64,000 nt of DNA from JAXGZG01 sp050952065 (GCA_050952065.1 JBMNKF010000001.1:248001-312000), one strand, 5' to 3'. Positions 33,984-44,384 are shown, counted from the stretch's first letter. Numbers and translations are program-made. The notes: generated by a model not told the origin, from the letters alone.

Positions 33984-36512
33984 GTGAGAACCACAAAAGG
34001 ATGGGTATGTCTGCTATTGGTCCTTTGCATGGTGGCCGGCGATATATCCGGCCTTTTTCCGGGGCTCGCCGCCCGCGTGACCTCGGCGGCAGCGGGACCG
34101 GCGAACGACGAGATGAACGCGCTTTCCGCTCTCGGTATTGATACCAGCGTCATGCCCGAAGGTTTTGATCCCGACAGTACGGACAACCCCTACGGCCGCA
34201 ATACCACAAGAGTGAATCCCGTCCTGGAGTTGTTCGTCGACAGGTACATAAGCGGGACACGTACAGGGTCCTTGTACGGTCATGGGTCGCTGCTGGGGGA
34301 TACCAACACAGCCTTTTACTCAACCCCAACAAATCAGCTAACTAGCCCGGATGCCGCCGAGTACGATGCGTACAGGGCCGCTTCCGGGGACTTCACCGGC
34401 AGCGGACTGAAGGGTCAAGTAGTCACGGTCGCAGCCTACGCACAAGGTGGCGTGTACCTATACTTCACTGATCCTCTGGGTGCGATGGGAACCAACACCA
34501 AGACCATAATGGATAGCTCCAAGAGCATCGGAAACACGGGAAAGTACGCCGGCGAGAACCTGACGGAGTTTCCCTATCAACTTCAAAACTATCTGCAGGT
34601 TATCTCGGGCGACTTTGACGGCGACGGTTTTGACGAAGTCGCAGTCTACGTCCCTGAGCAAAACAACAACTCACGGGTTGCCGTCTACAAACTGCAGTTC
34701 CAACAGGACGACCTGAATGCGGACGGGACAGTCAAGATAGACGTGGCGCTGGATGCCTCCAATTGGGCGTTAATGTGGACCTACGCCCTGCAAGAGCGCA
34801 CCTTTGTGTCCAACATGGTTTCCCTCACCGCGGGCGACATGACGATGGATGGGGTAGACGACCTCGCGATCACCTGGGGCGTGTACTACGGGCCTTCATA
34901 TAAGACCAACTGCCAGGCAGTCGTGCTTCATGGCAGCAAGACGGGTACCCCCCTCCAGACCGTATCTCCATTTGACCTCACGTATGGTACCAGCAAAATC
35001 GTCCGTGCCGCTCTGACCTTTGGGGACGCCGACGGCGACGGAAAGGACGAACTGGTGATGGGTGGCCAGTTGGAAGTGGACATAGATGCGGGTGAGATGA
35101 ATACCAGGGTTATCTCAGTATACGACTACGCGCCTCTCACAGGCTTTGTGCGGACCGCATCCAGCAACGCCGAGCTCATCGAGCGGGACGACAACGGCAA
35201 CTTGGTGGCTCCGGACGATGGGTACTACTTCAGCAGTCCCGGTTGTGTGGCCAACATCGCCTGCGTGAAGATGAACGGAGTGGGCACCCAGGAGTTTGTG
35301 TATCTGGACAGCGTCATCTATCTCCTGGATGGCGGCGAGTTCAAGATCCAGGCCGAGTTAGATGAACTGGCGGTCATGAAGGATCCTACCAGGATTCTTC
35401 CCATTGCCAAGTACTATTCGGAGTACGGTGTGATTGCCGCGGATTTCAACGGCGACGGAAAAGAGACGATCCAGGTGATGCAGCTGTTTCCGAAGATAGA
35501 CGTCACCTGGGGCGACATATGCCCTTCCGCGTGGTGGTGGCTCTTGGGGATATGGAAGGACCTTGTTTTGGAAGGCCATCCCAACGCCGGGTTCCTAAGG
35601 GGGATTTACGCCGAGGGTGACGGCGACTCCGGCACAATCCTTGCCAATACCACCAACATCGGTGAGACCCTCAACACTGCTTTCTGTGCTCCGGACACCG
35701 ACATAGACACAACGGTGCTGCGTTATACCGGCCGGCACGACGTAGTGTATACGGATCCTAAAGTGTTGGCTGTGGTCTCATCGCCCCCGTATTTCGCGGA
35801 CCTCGAGCACCTAGACGGCGGAGACAGCTACGTGGGGAATAGCGACACATCCTACGCAACCACCAAGGGGAGCTCTCAAAGCGGTTCCGTGGAGAGCGAC
35901 ACCGTTACGGCGGGAGCATACGTCTCTTTCGAGCAGGAGTTCAACGTCTTCGGCGTCGTGGTGGCCAAGTTCGAGATGGAACTCGAGTACAAGCACGGAT
36001 GGACCTGGGAGACCGAACAAGTCAGCGTGATGGAGCAGACCGTGGAGTACGGTACAGGTGGAGGGGCGGACGTAGTCGCCTTCTACTCCATCCCAATGGA
36101 GGTATACGTGTACGACGCCTACATCCCCGTGGAAGCGGACGGCGACATCGTATATGAGAAGCAGACAATGACCGTGAACATCCCTCACACCGCGGTAGTG
36201 AAGACGCTGGACCTTGAGGACTACGAAGCCATCGCGGCCGACTACGACGAACTGCCTAAAATAGCGGGCACAGTGATTACCCATACTGTCGGCGACCCGT
36301 CGACGTACCCGACTTCTACCGCTAAATACAGCCAGGTGAACCAGTACGACGGCGATTTCGCGGGAGTCGCGTACAACGCCCTGGGGTACGTGTCCCAGCA
36401 AATAGACATAACCGACGAGACCACTACGACGACGAGCCAGAGCAACTCCATCGAATTCAAGATAGGCGGCGGAGCGTTTGGCGTGTGTGGTGGGGGTGGT
36501 CGCGGGTTATGA
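33984..36512 (+). CDS. Giant SLH surface protein, 5' part (before frameshift)
   Basis: Secreted protein: from GTG (AGGAGG 7 nt upstream) a basic start and hydrophobic core form a signal peptide (about residues 1-35, SAAAG cleavage region). The mature part has FG-GAP/VCBS-like calcium-binding repeats (GDFDGDGFDEVAVY, GDADGDGKDELVMGG, ADFNGDGKETIQV), characteristic of extracellular beta-propellers. The frame ends at 36512 in a run of Gly codons; the family-like sequence continues one base out of frame in the next entry. Together they encode about 2,450 residues. Confidence 0.8.
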   Translation: MRTTKGWVCLLLVLCMVAGDISGLFPGLAARVTSAAAGPANDEMNALSALGIDTSVMPEGFDPDSTDNPYGRNTTRVNPVLELFVDRYISGTRTGSLYGHGSLLGDTNTAFYSTPTNQLTSPDAAEYDAYRAASGDFTGSGLKGQVVTVAAYAQGGVYLYFTDPLGAMGTNTKTIMDSSKSIGNTGKYAGENLTEFPYQLQNYLQVISGDFDGDGFDEVAVYVPEQNNNSRVAVYKLQFQQDDLNADGTVKIDVALDASNWALMWTYALQERTFVSNMVSLTAGDMTMDGVDDLAITWGVYYGPSYKTNCQAVVLHGSKTGTPLQTVSPFDLTYGTSKIVRAALTFGDADGDGKDELVMGGQLEVDIDAGEMNTRVISVYDYAPLTGFVRTASSNAELIERDDNGNLVAPDDGYYFSSPGCVANIACVKMNGVGTQEFVYLDSVIYLLDGGEFKIQAELDELAVMKDPTRILPIAKYYSEYGVIAADFNGDGKETIQVMQLFPKIDVTWGDICPSAWWWLLGIWKDLVLEGHPNAGFLRGIYAEGDGDSGTILANTTNIGETLNTAFCAPDTDIDTTVLRYTGRHDVVYTDPKVLAVVSSPPYFADLEHLDGGDSYVGNSDTSYATTKGSSQSGSVESDTVTAGAYVSFEQEFNVFGVVVAKFEMELEYKHGWTWETEQVSVMEQTVEYGTGGGADVVAFYSIPMEVYVYDAYIPVEADGDIVYEKQTMTVNIPHTAVVKTLDLEDYEAIAADYDELPKIAGTVITHTVGDPSTYPTSTAKYSQVNQYDGDFAGVAYNALGYVSQQIDITDETTTTTSQSNSIEFKIGGGAFGVCGGGGRGL

Positions 36513-39500
36513 AGGGGGTTCGGGGACCGTAAAAGTTGACATGACTGGTTCGAGCTTCAGCGGGACCGTCGTGAACATGCCATCCGAAGCCCAGGGCTAC
36601 GGCTACAACTATGCATGGAAGATATTCCAATACACCTACACCAATGGCGACGTCAGCTTCCCTGTGGTGGACTATCTGGTCACCGATGTCAGCTCCCCAC
36701 CGAAGATACCCACGGACTTTAGTCAGAACACGGAAAGAACGACTGCCGATAAGGTAGTTCTTTCATGGACCTGCAACGACCATTCAGTAGGGGGCTACCA
36801 GGTCTATCGTCACTACGACTTCCCCGATGGAAGCGGTGACTACCCTGTCGGCGACATCATCTCATCCGAGGACTTTGAGATCTTGCGGGATGAGAACAAC
36901 GAGATCGTCTACGACGACTTGGGCAACGCCATCAAAGCGTTTTACTTCGAAGACACAGGGCTCAGCCCATACACCGAGTATGAGTACAGGATTCGAGCGA
37001 TAGGCGCGGTCCACCCGACCGACAGCGTGCTGTCTCCGGTCCTTACCGCACGAGCCAAGGCCAGCGAGGGTAACCCGGTCATAGGGCTTTCGACCACTGA
37101 CCTTCTCGTATACCCCGACAAAGACGCGACGGTGGTAGTTTACGTGGAAAACGCTGAGGACTACACTCAGGGGGCCCTTTTTCAGTGGCAGAAGATGGTC
37201 GACGGCAAGTGGACCGACATTATCGCCGCCACGAAGGCGACTCTCACGTTCCGCTCAGCCGGGCTCGCCGACGAAGGTAAGTATCGTTGCCGTGTCAACG
37301 TCATCTACGGCGACTACTACATTTCCGCTTACTCGGACATCGTGGACGTCAGTTACTGCAAGCGGACTCCCAAGTTCTACGGTGAGCCGGAACTGACGGT
37401 GACCCCGTCCGATACCGGTGGGCCCACCCTTCAAGTGACCTTGAGGAGCACTCACAGCGATAGCGGGGACGTGCCTCGCGGGACAGTTGTCTTCGAGATT
37501 TCCGGCACCGACTATTTCAAGTCGTACGCGGCTACCGTCCAGGCCGATCCGGTTCAAGGCGTCGCCACCTGCGCGACCACACCTTTGCCTAACGGCATTT
37601 ACAGCATTACCGCCTACTATTCCGGGAACCGGGTCTTCAAGTCCATTGCCTCGGAGACCCGCAAGTACCTGTCCGGCGTCACATCGGGCTACTGGTTGGA
37701 AATCGCAAAGACTCATGTCTACGGAGACCAGATCGCCAAAGAACTGAACTTCATAGAGCAGACGCCCGGCGGAGTAGAGTCCACCGAGGTCACCGAGAAC
37801 GTCACGTTCAAGGTAACCACGGACGTGATCCGCTGGGAGGAAGTGCGGTTCGAGTTCCTCGGCATCGTCTGGTTCACGTATTGGTCTCCCGTACTTGAGA
37901 CCGTTCCGGTCGAGGGTTGGGTAGCAGAAGACGGAGTGACCGTTTCTGCCAATACGGTCGGGACGTTCACACTGAACGCCTACCTTGACGGGCACCTGGA
38001 GGCATCCGAGGAGTTTTCCGTCACCAAACGGCCCGTGACTATCGTTGCCCCCACGCTTACCGCGATGGCAGGCACACCCGAGGCCGTTCACCCGGGGACA
38101 GGCAGCCTAGAGGTCAGTTCAGGAAGCCTAGCTCCTTGGGATACCTTGGAATCTTTGGACCTTCAGGTTCAGTGCCTAAACTCCGCGGGAAACAAAGTAA
38201 CGATCGTGGCGGAAGGGCCCAACGCGACGGAGCCGGGCAACTACACGACAATCCCCACCTCCGACACGGGAGGACTGGTAAACTACGATGCCGTCCTTGT
38301 GCCGGGGCTTTACACCTTGGTGGGAGAGACCTTCCAGGTGACCGGCGTAGCCCTGCCCTTATTGGGCAAAGATGCGGGTTCGATCTCCGTGCTGTCGCCG
38401 GCGGGTCACCAGTATTGGACGACCCAGTATCAAGCGGGAACGGAGATCACCTTCACCGCCTCACCGCTCCAAGGCTACCAAGTGGCGGAGTGGTACGTTA
38501 ACGGTGCCCCTATGGACAACGCGACCAACAGGCTCCATTACATCATGACCTCGGAGCCTTTGGAAGTCCAAGTGGAGTTCAAACTAGCGTCAACGCCGCT
38601 GGTCTTCGCGAACGACCCTGGTGACCACGGTCAGGTGGTGTGCGTGAGCTCAGATTTGCTCCAGAGCGGGGCCACGGTCATAGAAGGCGCGGAGTACACC
38701 TTCAAGGCCATTCCAGACGAGGGATACCACTTCCTTGAATGGAGGCTTTACACCTACGGGACTTCCTATCCCGAGGGCGATCTGGACCCGGAGGGTTTCC
38801 ACACATATACATTGACCATGGGGAACGTGCCCACCAGGCTTCTGGCCGTCTTTGAACGGGACAGCTACACGCTCACGTTGGGCGACCACTTGGAAGCTTC
38901 CTATATGTACGACCACGACCACATCGTAACCACGCCGGACATAGAAGCGGTGGTGTCTTCCGGCGCTTCAATCCCAGGGGATACCGTTGTCACGGTGCGA
39001 GCCGTCGCGGGGTACAGGATCCTGCCCGACGAGTTGTGGTACGTGGATGGTCAACCCGTAGTGGCGACGCCCGATGATCCGGGTACTCCCGATGTTGACG
39101 AGACCGTCTACTACTCGGGAGAAACCTATGAGTTCCCGATCCTATCTGACACGACGGTTTCGGTCGCAACAGAACTGCAGCACTACGGGGTTACTACATT
39201 GATCACTGAGCCGGAGGACGCAAGCAACTCTGTTACGGTGACTGTGAACGGTGTGTCTACCTCGTTGGAAGCGTTGAGCGACATCGAGGGTGGGTCCCGG
39301 CTGGTATTCACGGCAACGCCCGCCTACGGTTATGTCTTCGATAAGTGGGTTATGACTGACCTGGCTGATGGCACCAGCTCGGATATACTGGGAGACACCC
39401 TGACCATCAGCACTTTGGACAGCGATATGCTCATCGAGGCAGTGTTCCTGGATAACACACTCTATACCGTCGCGGTTTCCGTTGGCATCCATGGGAGTCT

Positions 39501-41352
39501 TTCGTACAGCCTAAACGGGGGTCCGGACGTTCTAGTACCGGGTAATGCCTCCATCCCTGTGTTCGAGGGCGACGACCTGGTTTTCAAAGCCACGCCTGAT
39601 ACCAACTATATGGTCGGTATCTGGACTATCGATGGAGTGCCGGTTCAGACGACCGACAGGACCTGGAGGTTCGATGATATCGCCGACGATATCGTTGTCG
39701 ATGTCAGTTTCACCGCGATGTCCTACTATACCGTGAACTTCTCGGTGGGAGAGGGGGGAACGGTATCGGCCGTGTTGGACGGGACAATCCCTCTGCGCGA
39801 CGGAGACAATCCGGGAGGCGGTTCCATCATCACGTTCTCGGCGATTCCCGACCCTGGCAAGATGCTGGAGAAGTGGACGGTCAACGGCGTGGACTTGACG
39901 ACAGCGCACGGGGCTCCGTATGTAGTCAAGTCCTACACGATTGGGGCGCTGTCCAGAAATACCAACGTTGTGGTGATGTTCTGCGACGAGGTCATGTACA
40001 CTGTGACTGTTGACCAGCCCGAAAACGGGGAGATAACCGCCGTCTACACGCCGGATGACTATTCGCCCCTGGACGTGGTTCGGGCGGGAGCAAGCGCGGT
40101 GTTCACTGTGGTCCCCGACGCTGGGTGCCGGATAAAGGACGTCTCTATCTATATCGGCGGCGATCAATCTGACATCGCGGATTCACCGATAGAGATGCCT
40201 GAAGGCAGCTGGGTGTACACTATCGTCGGCATCGAGGCCGACATATCCATCCAGGCCCAGATCCTGCCGGTGTATAGTATCTCGGTCGCTCAAGTAACGG
40301 GAGGGCGCGTTGACTTAAGCGCCACAAGCGGGTTTGAAGGAGCGACGATCACGGTGAATGCCACGCCCTCAACCTTCTATCGGTTCGACGGGTGGAAAGT
40401 CACCTACGGGGACGGCATCGAGGTCCCGGTGACCGATAAGGCAGCGGCCACGACCACGTTCAACATGCCGGCAGGAAACGTTCTGGTGACTCCGACCTTC
40501 ACGTATTCGGGAGGAGGAGACATCCCCGGCCCCATACCCATGCTTTACACGATAGAAGTGAGCTCCACCGAGGGCGGGACCGTATCGCCCTGGACCTCAA
40601 GCGTGATCGCCGGGACGGCGAAGACCTTTGAGATTCTTCCCGACCCCGGATATGTCGTCTACGATGTCTGGGTGGACGGCGTCAGCATCGGTCCCGTCGA
40701 GAGCTACACTTTTGAGAAGGTGACTAAGAACACCTCAATACGGGCTATTTTCCAGAAGGCCGCGCCTTGGCAAAACCCGTTCGCGGACGTCCTAGAGGGC
40801 GCTTGGTATTTTGACGCGGTCCGCTGGGCTGTGGAAAACGGCCTGTTCCAAGGCACCGGCGAAAACACTTTCGAGCCGAACACCAGCATGACAAGGGCGA
40901 TGTTTGTCACGGTGCTATCGAGACTCGCAGGAGTTGATCCCAGCGGCTTTGGGAACAGTTTCAGCGATGTGGACCCGGATACCTGGTTCACTGACGCTGT
41001 GGCTTGGGCCGCCGCCAACGGGATCGTATCCGGAGTCGGCGACGGTCGGTTTGGCCCGGGTCTTGCGATCACTCGCGAGCAGATGGCGGTGATGCTGTTC
41101 AACTACGCAAAGTACGCGGGACTGGACGAGGCGGGTGCCGGCGAGACCGGGGAGTCCGGCGAGTCCGATGCGTTGGGGGCGTTTGTCGACCATGAGGACA
41201 TATCGGGGTGGGCTAAGGATGCGTTGGCATGGGCAGTGGAGAAGGGCCTTCTAAACGGCAAAGAGGACAACCTGCTGGATCCTCAGGGCACGGCTACTAG
41301 GGCAGAGGTCGCGGCATTCTTGCAGAGGTTCGTCGAGATGATAGAGCGGTAG
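36478..41352 (+). CDS. Giant SLH surface protein, 3' part (after frameshift): Fn3/Ig-like and InlB-type repeats, three SLH domains
   Basis: Continuation of the preceding frame (+1). Contents in order: a Fn3-like region (PTDFSQNTERTTADKVVLSWTC), an Ig-like region near RCRVNVIYG, a bacterial Ig-type region (RGTVVFEISGT, GNRVFKS), then about eight divergent InlB/Listeria-Bacteroides-type repeats, each with a GYxFxxWxxDG pattern, and three C-terminal SLH domains (NPFADVLEGAWYFDAVRWA; NSFSDVDPDTWFTDAVAWA; GAFVDHEDISGWAKDALAWA) that bind secondary cell-wall polymer. It has no ribosome site or signal of its own, so it is read as one gene with the upstream part. A terminator follows 60 bp after the stop. 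Confidence 0.85.
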   Translation: MACVVGVVAGYEGGSGTVKVDMTGSSFSGTVVNMPSEAQGYGYNYAWKIFQYTYTNGDVSFPVVDYLVTDVSSPPKIPTDFSQNTERTTADKVVLSWTCNDHSVGGYQVYRHYDFPDGSGDYPVGDIISSEDFEILRDENNEIVYDDLGNAIKAFYFEDTGLSPYTEYEYRIRAIGAVHPTDSVLSPVLTARAKASEGNPVIGLSTTDLLVYPDKDATVVVYVENAEDYTQGALFQWQKMVDGKWTDIIAATKATLTFRSAGLADEGKYRCRVNVIYGDYYISAYSDIVDVSYCKRTPKFYGEPELTVTPSDTGGPTLQVTLRSTHSDSGDVPRGTVVFEISGTDYFKSYAATVQADPVQGVATCATTPLPNGIYSITAYYSGNRVFKSIASETRKYLSGVTSGYWLEIAKTHVYGDQIAKELNFIEQTPGGVESTEVTENVTFKVTTDVIRWEEVRFEFLGIVWFTYWSPVLETVPVEGWVAEDGVTVSANTVGTFTLNAYLDGHLEASEEFSVTKRPVTIVAPTLTAMAGTPEAVHPGTGSLEVSSGSLAPWDTLESLDLQVQCLNSAGNKVTIVAEGPNATEPGNYTTIPTSDTGGLVNYDAVLVPGLYTLVGETFQVTGVALPLLGKDAGSISVLSPAGHQYWTTQYQAGTEITFTASPLQGYQVAEWYVNGAPMDNATNRLHYIMTSEPLEVQVEFKLASTPLVFANDPGDHGQVVCVSSDLLQSGATVIEGAEYTFKAIPDEGYHFLEWRLYTYGTSYPEGDLDPEGFHTYTLTMGNVPTRLLAVFERDSYTLTLGDHLEASYMYDHDHIVTTPDIEAVVSSGASIPGDTVVTVRAVAGYRILPDELWYVDGQPVVATPDDPGTPDVDETVYYSGETYEFPILSDTTVSVATELQHYGVTTLITEPEDASNSVTVTVNGVSTSLEALSDIEGGSRLVFTATPAYGYVFDKWVMTDLADGTSSDILGDTLTISTLDSDMLIEAVFLDNTLYTVAVSVGIHGSLSYSLNGGPDVLVPGNASIPVFEGDDLVFKATPDTNYMVGIWTIDGVPVQTTDRTWRFDDIADDIVVDVSFTAMSYYTVNFSVGEGGTVSAVLDGTIPLRDGDNPGGGSIITFSAIPDPGKMLEKWTVNGVDLTTAHGAPYVVKSYTIGALSRNTNVVVMFCDEVMYTVTVDQPENGEITAVYTPDDYSPLDVVRAGASAVFTVVPDAGCRIKDVSIYIGGDQSDIADSPIEMPEGSWVYTIVGIEADISIQAQILPVYSISVAQVTGGRVDLSATSGFEGATITVNATPSTFYRFDGWKVTYGDGIEVPVTDKAAATTTFNMPAGNVLVTPTFTYSGGGDIPGPIPMLYTIEVSSTEGGTVSPWTSSVIAGTAKTFEILPDPGYVVYDVWVDGVSIGPVESYTFEKVTKNTSIRAIFQKAAPWQNPFADVLEGAWYFDAVRWAVENGLFQGTGENTFEPNTSMTRAMFVTVLSRLAGVDPSGFGNSFSDVDPDTWFTDAVAWAAANGIVSGVGDGRFGPGLAITREQMAVMLFNYAKYAGLDEAGAGETGESGESDALGAFVDHEDISGWAKDALAWAVEKGLLNGKEDNLLDPQGTATRAEVAAFLQRFVEMIER

Positions 41353-41411
41353 ACACGCAAGCGTGGGGGACCAGGCGTCCTCGTCGAAGTTGATGGTCGC
41401 TAAGATTGAAT

Positions 41412-41450
41412 GGGCAGTGCTCTGAGATCGGAGCGCTGCCCTTCCTTACT
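41412..41450. terminator. Intrinsic terminator after the surface-protein gene, possibly bidirectional
   Basis: GGGCAGTGCTC (41412-41422) pairs with GAGCGCTGCCC (41431-41441), 11 bp with one T-G, loop of 8 nt, followed on the plus strand by TTCCTTACT. The minus-strand gene at 41446-42024 ends right beside it, so the stem may serve both. Confidence 0.75.
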
Positions 41451-42024
41451 GAGACTCGGAGATCCGCTTCATCTGGCGGTTGAGTTCCTCCATCTGTTGA
41501 CTGAGGTTCTTCATCTGCTGCTCGGCGATCTTCATATAGTATTCCAGTTCTTGTCTTCTTTCGGTATCGTTCTGAAGCAGGGCCCGACATTCGCGATAGA
41601 TATCCAGGGTACGATCCATTTGTTGCCAGAGCATCTCAGATTGATGGCTGGCCGCCTCTTCTGCATCCTTTACGAAGGAAACCGATGGAAGAAGGACGGT
41701 TTGATACCAGTCGGTGTCATCTGCCCGGTCAAAGTCCAAAGACACACAAATTGGCGCGTGTTCGTTAACGATTGCTCTGACCAAGGCATATATGTTTGGC
41801 ATGGCTATGCCTCGCACCGTGGCTTTGAGCGGGTCGCTGGGCCAGACAGTAGTACGGGCCGCAGAGATCCTGATCGCGATCTCAGCATCAGTCAGGTCTC
41901 TTACGAAGTGCACCCTATCAACCTGACCGACCAAGAAGCCGATGAGAAAGGCGAACCACGGATTCTGTCCGACTATCATGCCGAAGTTGCACAGTGCTTC
42001 GAGTTTTCGTTGGCGGTCGATCAT
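41446..42024 (-). CDS. Hypothetical protein with C-terminal coiled coil
   Basis: 192 residues from ATG at 42024 (GAGGTGG 5 nt upstream). The N-terminal ~110 residues are mixed with a weakly hydrophobic stretch (WFAFLIGFLVGQV near residue 25). The last ~80 residues are Gln/Glu/Met-rich with heptad spacing (EQQMKNLSQQMEELNRQMKRI), a clear coiled coil. No family recognised. Convergent with the surface-protein gene and divergent from the third M14 gene. Confidence 0.65.
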   Translation of the reverse strand: MIDRQRKLEALCNFGMIVGQNPWFAFLIGFLVGQVDRVHFVRDLTDAEIAIRISAARTTVWPSDPLKATVRGIAMPNIYALVRAIVNEHAPICVSLDFDRADDTDWYQTVLLPSVSFVKDAEEAASHQSEMLWQQMDRTLDIYRECRALLQNDTERRQELEYYMKIAEQQMKNLSQQMEELNRQMKRISESQ

Positions 42025-42115
42025 GCTTGCCACCTCAAACCCTATTGTACCGCAGGAGACTCTTTGAGTCGCGGAGAAAAAGGGCAATTAACTATAAAGG
42101 CAGGGAGGCGGCGTC

Positions 42116-43759
42116 ATGTCCGAGAGAGTCTCCATGAGTTTCGACAAGTATGTGACGTTTTTGGAGTTGACCGACTACCTCCAGGAAACTGCACGGGAAT
42201 ACCCGGGCCTATCGTCGTTGGAATCCGCCGGGAAGAGTTACGAAGGACGCGACATTTGGGCAATGACCCTTACCAACTGGGCGACGGGAGAGCCAGACAA
42301 GAAGCCCGCCATCTACATAGACGGCAATATCCATGCGGGTGAGGTAACAGGGTCTGCCGTGGCGCTTTACCTTATTCATTACTTAGTGACGAATTTCGGG
42401 TTAGATGATGAAGTGACGCACCTTATGAATACCCGGACCTTCTACGTGCTTCCAAGGGTGAACCCGGATGGTGCCGAACTCTACTTGACGAGCCCAACCG
42501 CGCTTCGTAGCAGCGTCCGGGTTTGGCCCGATGAGGAGATATGCGACTTGCCTGGGCTGCATCGCGCCGACGTCAACGGTGACGGCAAAATCCTTCAGAT
42601 GAGAGTTCGAGATGACCAAAAAGGCGAGTGGAAGGTGTCCCAGAAAGACCCGCGGCTAATGATTCCACGGCGACCGGGCGAAAGGAAGGGACCTTTCTAC
42701 AGATTCTATCCCGAAGGGTTCATCAAGGACTATGAAGGCGAGCCTATCCCCATCAACCGAACGCCCTTTGGGCTGGACCTGAACAGGAACTTCCCTTCTA
42801 ACTGGGATACAGAAGTGCCCGGTGGCGGAGACTACCCCACCGCTGAGCCAGAGCCGCGGGCCATCCTCGATTTTATAATCAAGCACCCCAACATTGGTGC
42901 GGTCCAGGCGTTGCACACATCGGGCGGATTCTATTACAGAAATCCGTGCCAGTACCCCGAGGACAAGATGGACCCCGATGATCTCCGTGCGACCAAAGAC
43001 ATTGCCAGGGAAGGCACGGTTTGCAGCGGTTATCCTGACATGAAATCCCCCAACCGCTCCACTCTAACTGAATGGGCGTACGAGCATAGAGGGCTGATCG
43101 CCTATACTACTGAGTTGTGGAACCGGTACTCGCGGGCGGGAATAGACCTGGTTGATTTTCGGACGACCGTAGACCCGGATAAGAAGGAAGACATGCAGGT
43201 CAAACTCCTCGTATGGAATGATAGGGAACTGGCGGGCAAAGGATTCGTGCCGTGGACCCCATTTGACCACCCCCAACTGGGGCAGGTTGAAATTGGTGGA
43301 TGGGACGCCAAGTTCTGCGTACAGAACCCACCGCCTTCGTTGCTGAAACAGGAGTGTCACAGGAATACCATTTGGATCCTGAGGCACGCTAGTGCCTTGC
43401 CGGAGATCCACATGGCGCCCATTGAGATAACCGTACTCGATGGTACTGCAAGAAAAGTCACCGCCGTTGTGGAAAACCACGGCTACTTACCCACCAACAT
43501 TACCAACAGGGCAAAGGCCGCAGGCGTCGTCAAGAATGATGTGTTTAGAATCGCGCCTGGCCTGGGCATGACAGTTGTCGGCCAAGCCAAACACGAGATT
43601 GAGTTCATCGAGGGCTACATGAATGGCCAAGGGGATCGCCCCGCCAAGTCAACTGCACGGGCATCTTGGATAATACAGGCTGAACCCGGCGCAACGGGAC
43701 GCATCGAATTCAGGAGCCAGAGAGGCGGTACAGTTGGGAGGGACTTCCAGGTCACCTGA
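42116..43759 (+). CDS. M14-family zinc carboxypeptidase (paralogue 3)
   Basis: 547-residue relative of the two M14 genes at 26-30 kb: HAGEVTG, a LHTSGG in place of YHT, LDLNRNFPSNW and TTELWN hold the zinc, substrate and catalytic positions, and the C-terminal extension begins HPQLGQVEIGGW. ATG with GGGAGG 7 nt upstream. It stands alone, 12 kb from its paralogues, beyond the giant surface gene. Confidence 0.88.
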   Translation: MSERVSMSFDKYVTFLELTDYLQETAREYPGLSSLESAGKSYEGRDIWAMTLTNWATGEPDKKPAIYIDGNIHAGEVTGSAVALYLIHYLVTNFGLDDEVTHLMNTRTFYVLPRVNPDGAELYLTSPTALRSSVRVWPDEEICDLPGLHRADVNGDGKILQMRVRDDQKGEWKVSQKDPRLMIPRRPGERKGPFYRFYPEGFIKDYEGEPIPINRTPFGLDLNRNFPSNWDTEVPGGGDYPTAEPEPRAILDFIIKHPNIGAVQALHTSGGFYYRNPCQYPEDKMDPDDLRATKDIAREGTVCSGYPDMKSPNRSTLTEWAYEHRGLIAYTTELWNRYSRAGIDLVDFRTTVDPDKKEDMQVKLLVWNDRELAGKGFVPWTPFDHPQLGQVEIGGWDAKFCVQNPPPSLLKQECHRNTIWILRHASALPEIHMAPIEITVLDGTARKVTAVVENHGYLPTNITNRAKAAGVVKNDVFRIAPGLGMTVVGQAKHEIEFIEGYMNGQGDRPAKSTARASWIIQAEPGATGRIEFRSQRGGTVGRDFQVT

Positions 43760-44384
43760 ACTTCGACTCTAGTTGGGAGCATGTAATACCCAGTAGCGAA
43801 CCGGCTGGAAGTACTTTAGCCAGAACCGGCTACTTTAGGTGTTGTTTACGTCGAAATCCAGTACACAGCATTGGTAGCCTATGGTCTTGGCGGCATGTAG
43901 GACTTTGTCCAAGGGAGCGAAGGTAACGCCGCCTTCGTACGGTATCAGCTGCTATGAGCGTCATCGTTATTGACACTGCTCTGGTATAGGCATACTATCT
44001 TTGCAATTAACCGTCCATTACTCAAGTAGACACCCGACCGTTCGGGAGCACTTGGGTGAGCGGCGAAAGGAATGATGTAGATGCGTCGCAGTTGGATTCA
44101 GTCGTTAGGCTTGTATTGTAGACGTCTCGCTTTGACCGCTACTATGTCTAGATTCTCCTACTTGCCATGTACCGCCATTGCCCTCTTCTCCCACTCCTAT
44201 AGCCACGCCCACGCACACCACCACCATCGCTCCCATCACGTCTAATCCCTTTTCGTCCGTATTCTCGACTCTAATCTGTTGCCAGTGCTAAGACCCTAGG
44301 CCGTTTTTGCGTGCCTTCTCATCTAACTGAATATCGGACTGAATGGATGACTCAATCCATACCAACCATACTAGGAGGTTTCCC
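43760..44384. other. 625-bp gap with little coding signal
   Basis: No gene seen. Near the left end AACCGGCT plus a nearby TACTTTAG occurs twice (43800 and 43825). The rest, about 44090-44290, is unusually rich in C and T on the plus strand (many CCCAC/CACCAC words), unlike neighbouring coding sequence. A possible gene remnant on the minus strand is listed separately. Confidence 0.6.
43835..43951 (-). pseudogene. Possible remnant of an unknown gene's 3' end
   Basis: A minus-strand frame of 38 codons between stops reads PYEGGVTFAPLDKVLHAA, then KTIGYQCCVLDFDVN and a TAA stop. It is protein-like and has no start codon or ribosome site. Family not recognised. It may be the tail of a deleted gene. 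Confidence 0.3.

Noticed and set aside
39532..40167. Minus-strand frames inside the giant surface gene (for example 211 codons)
   Set aside because: Antisense shadows created by repetitive codon use; Arg/His-rich with no start signals.
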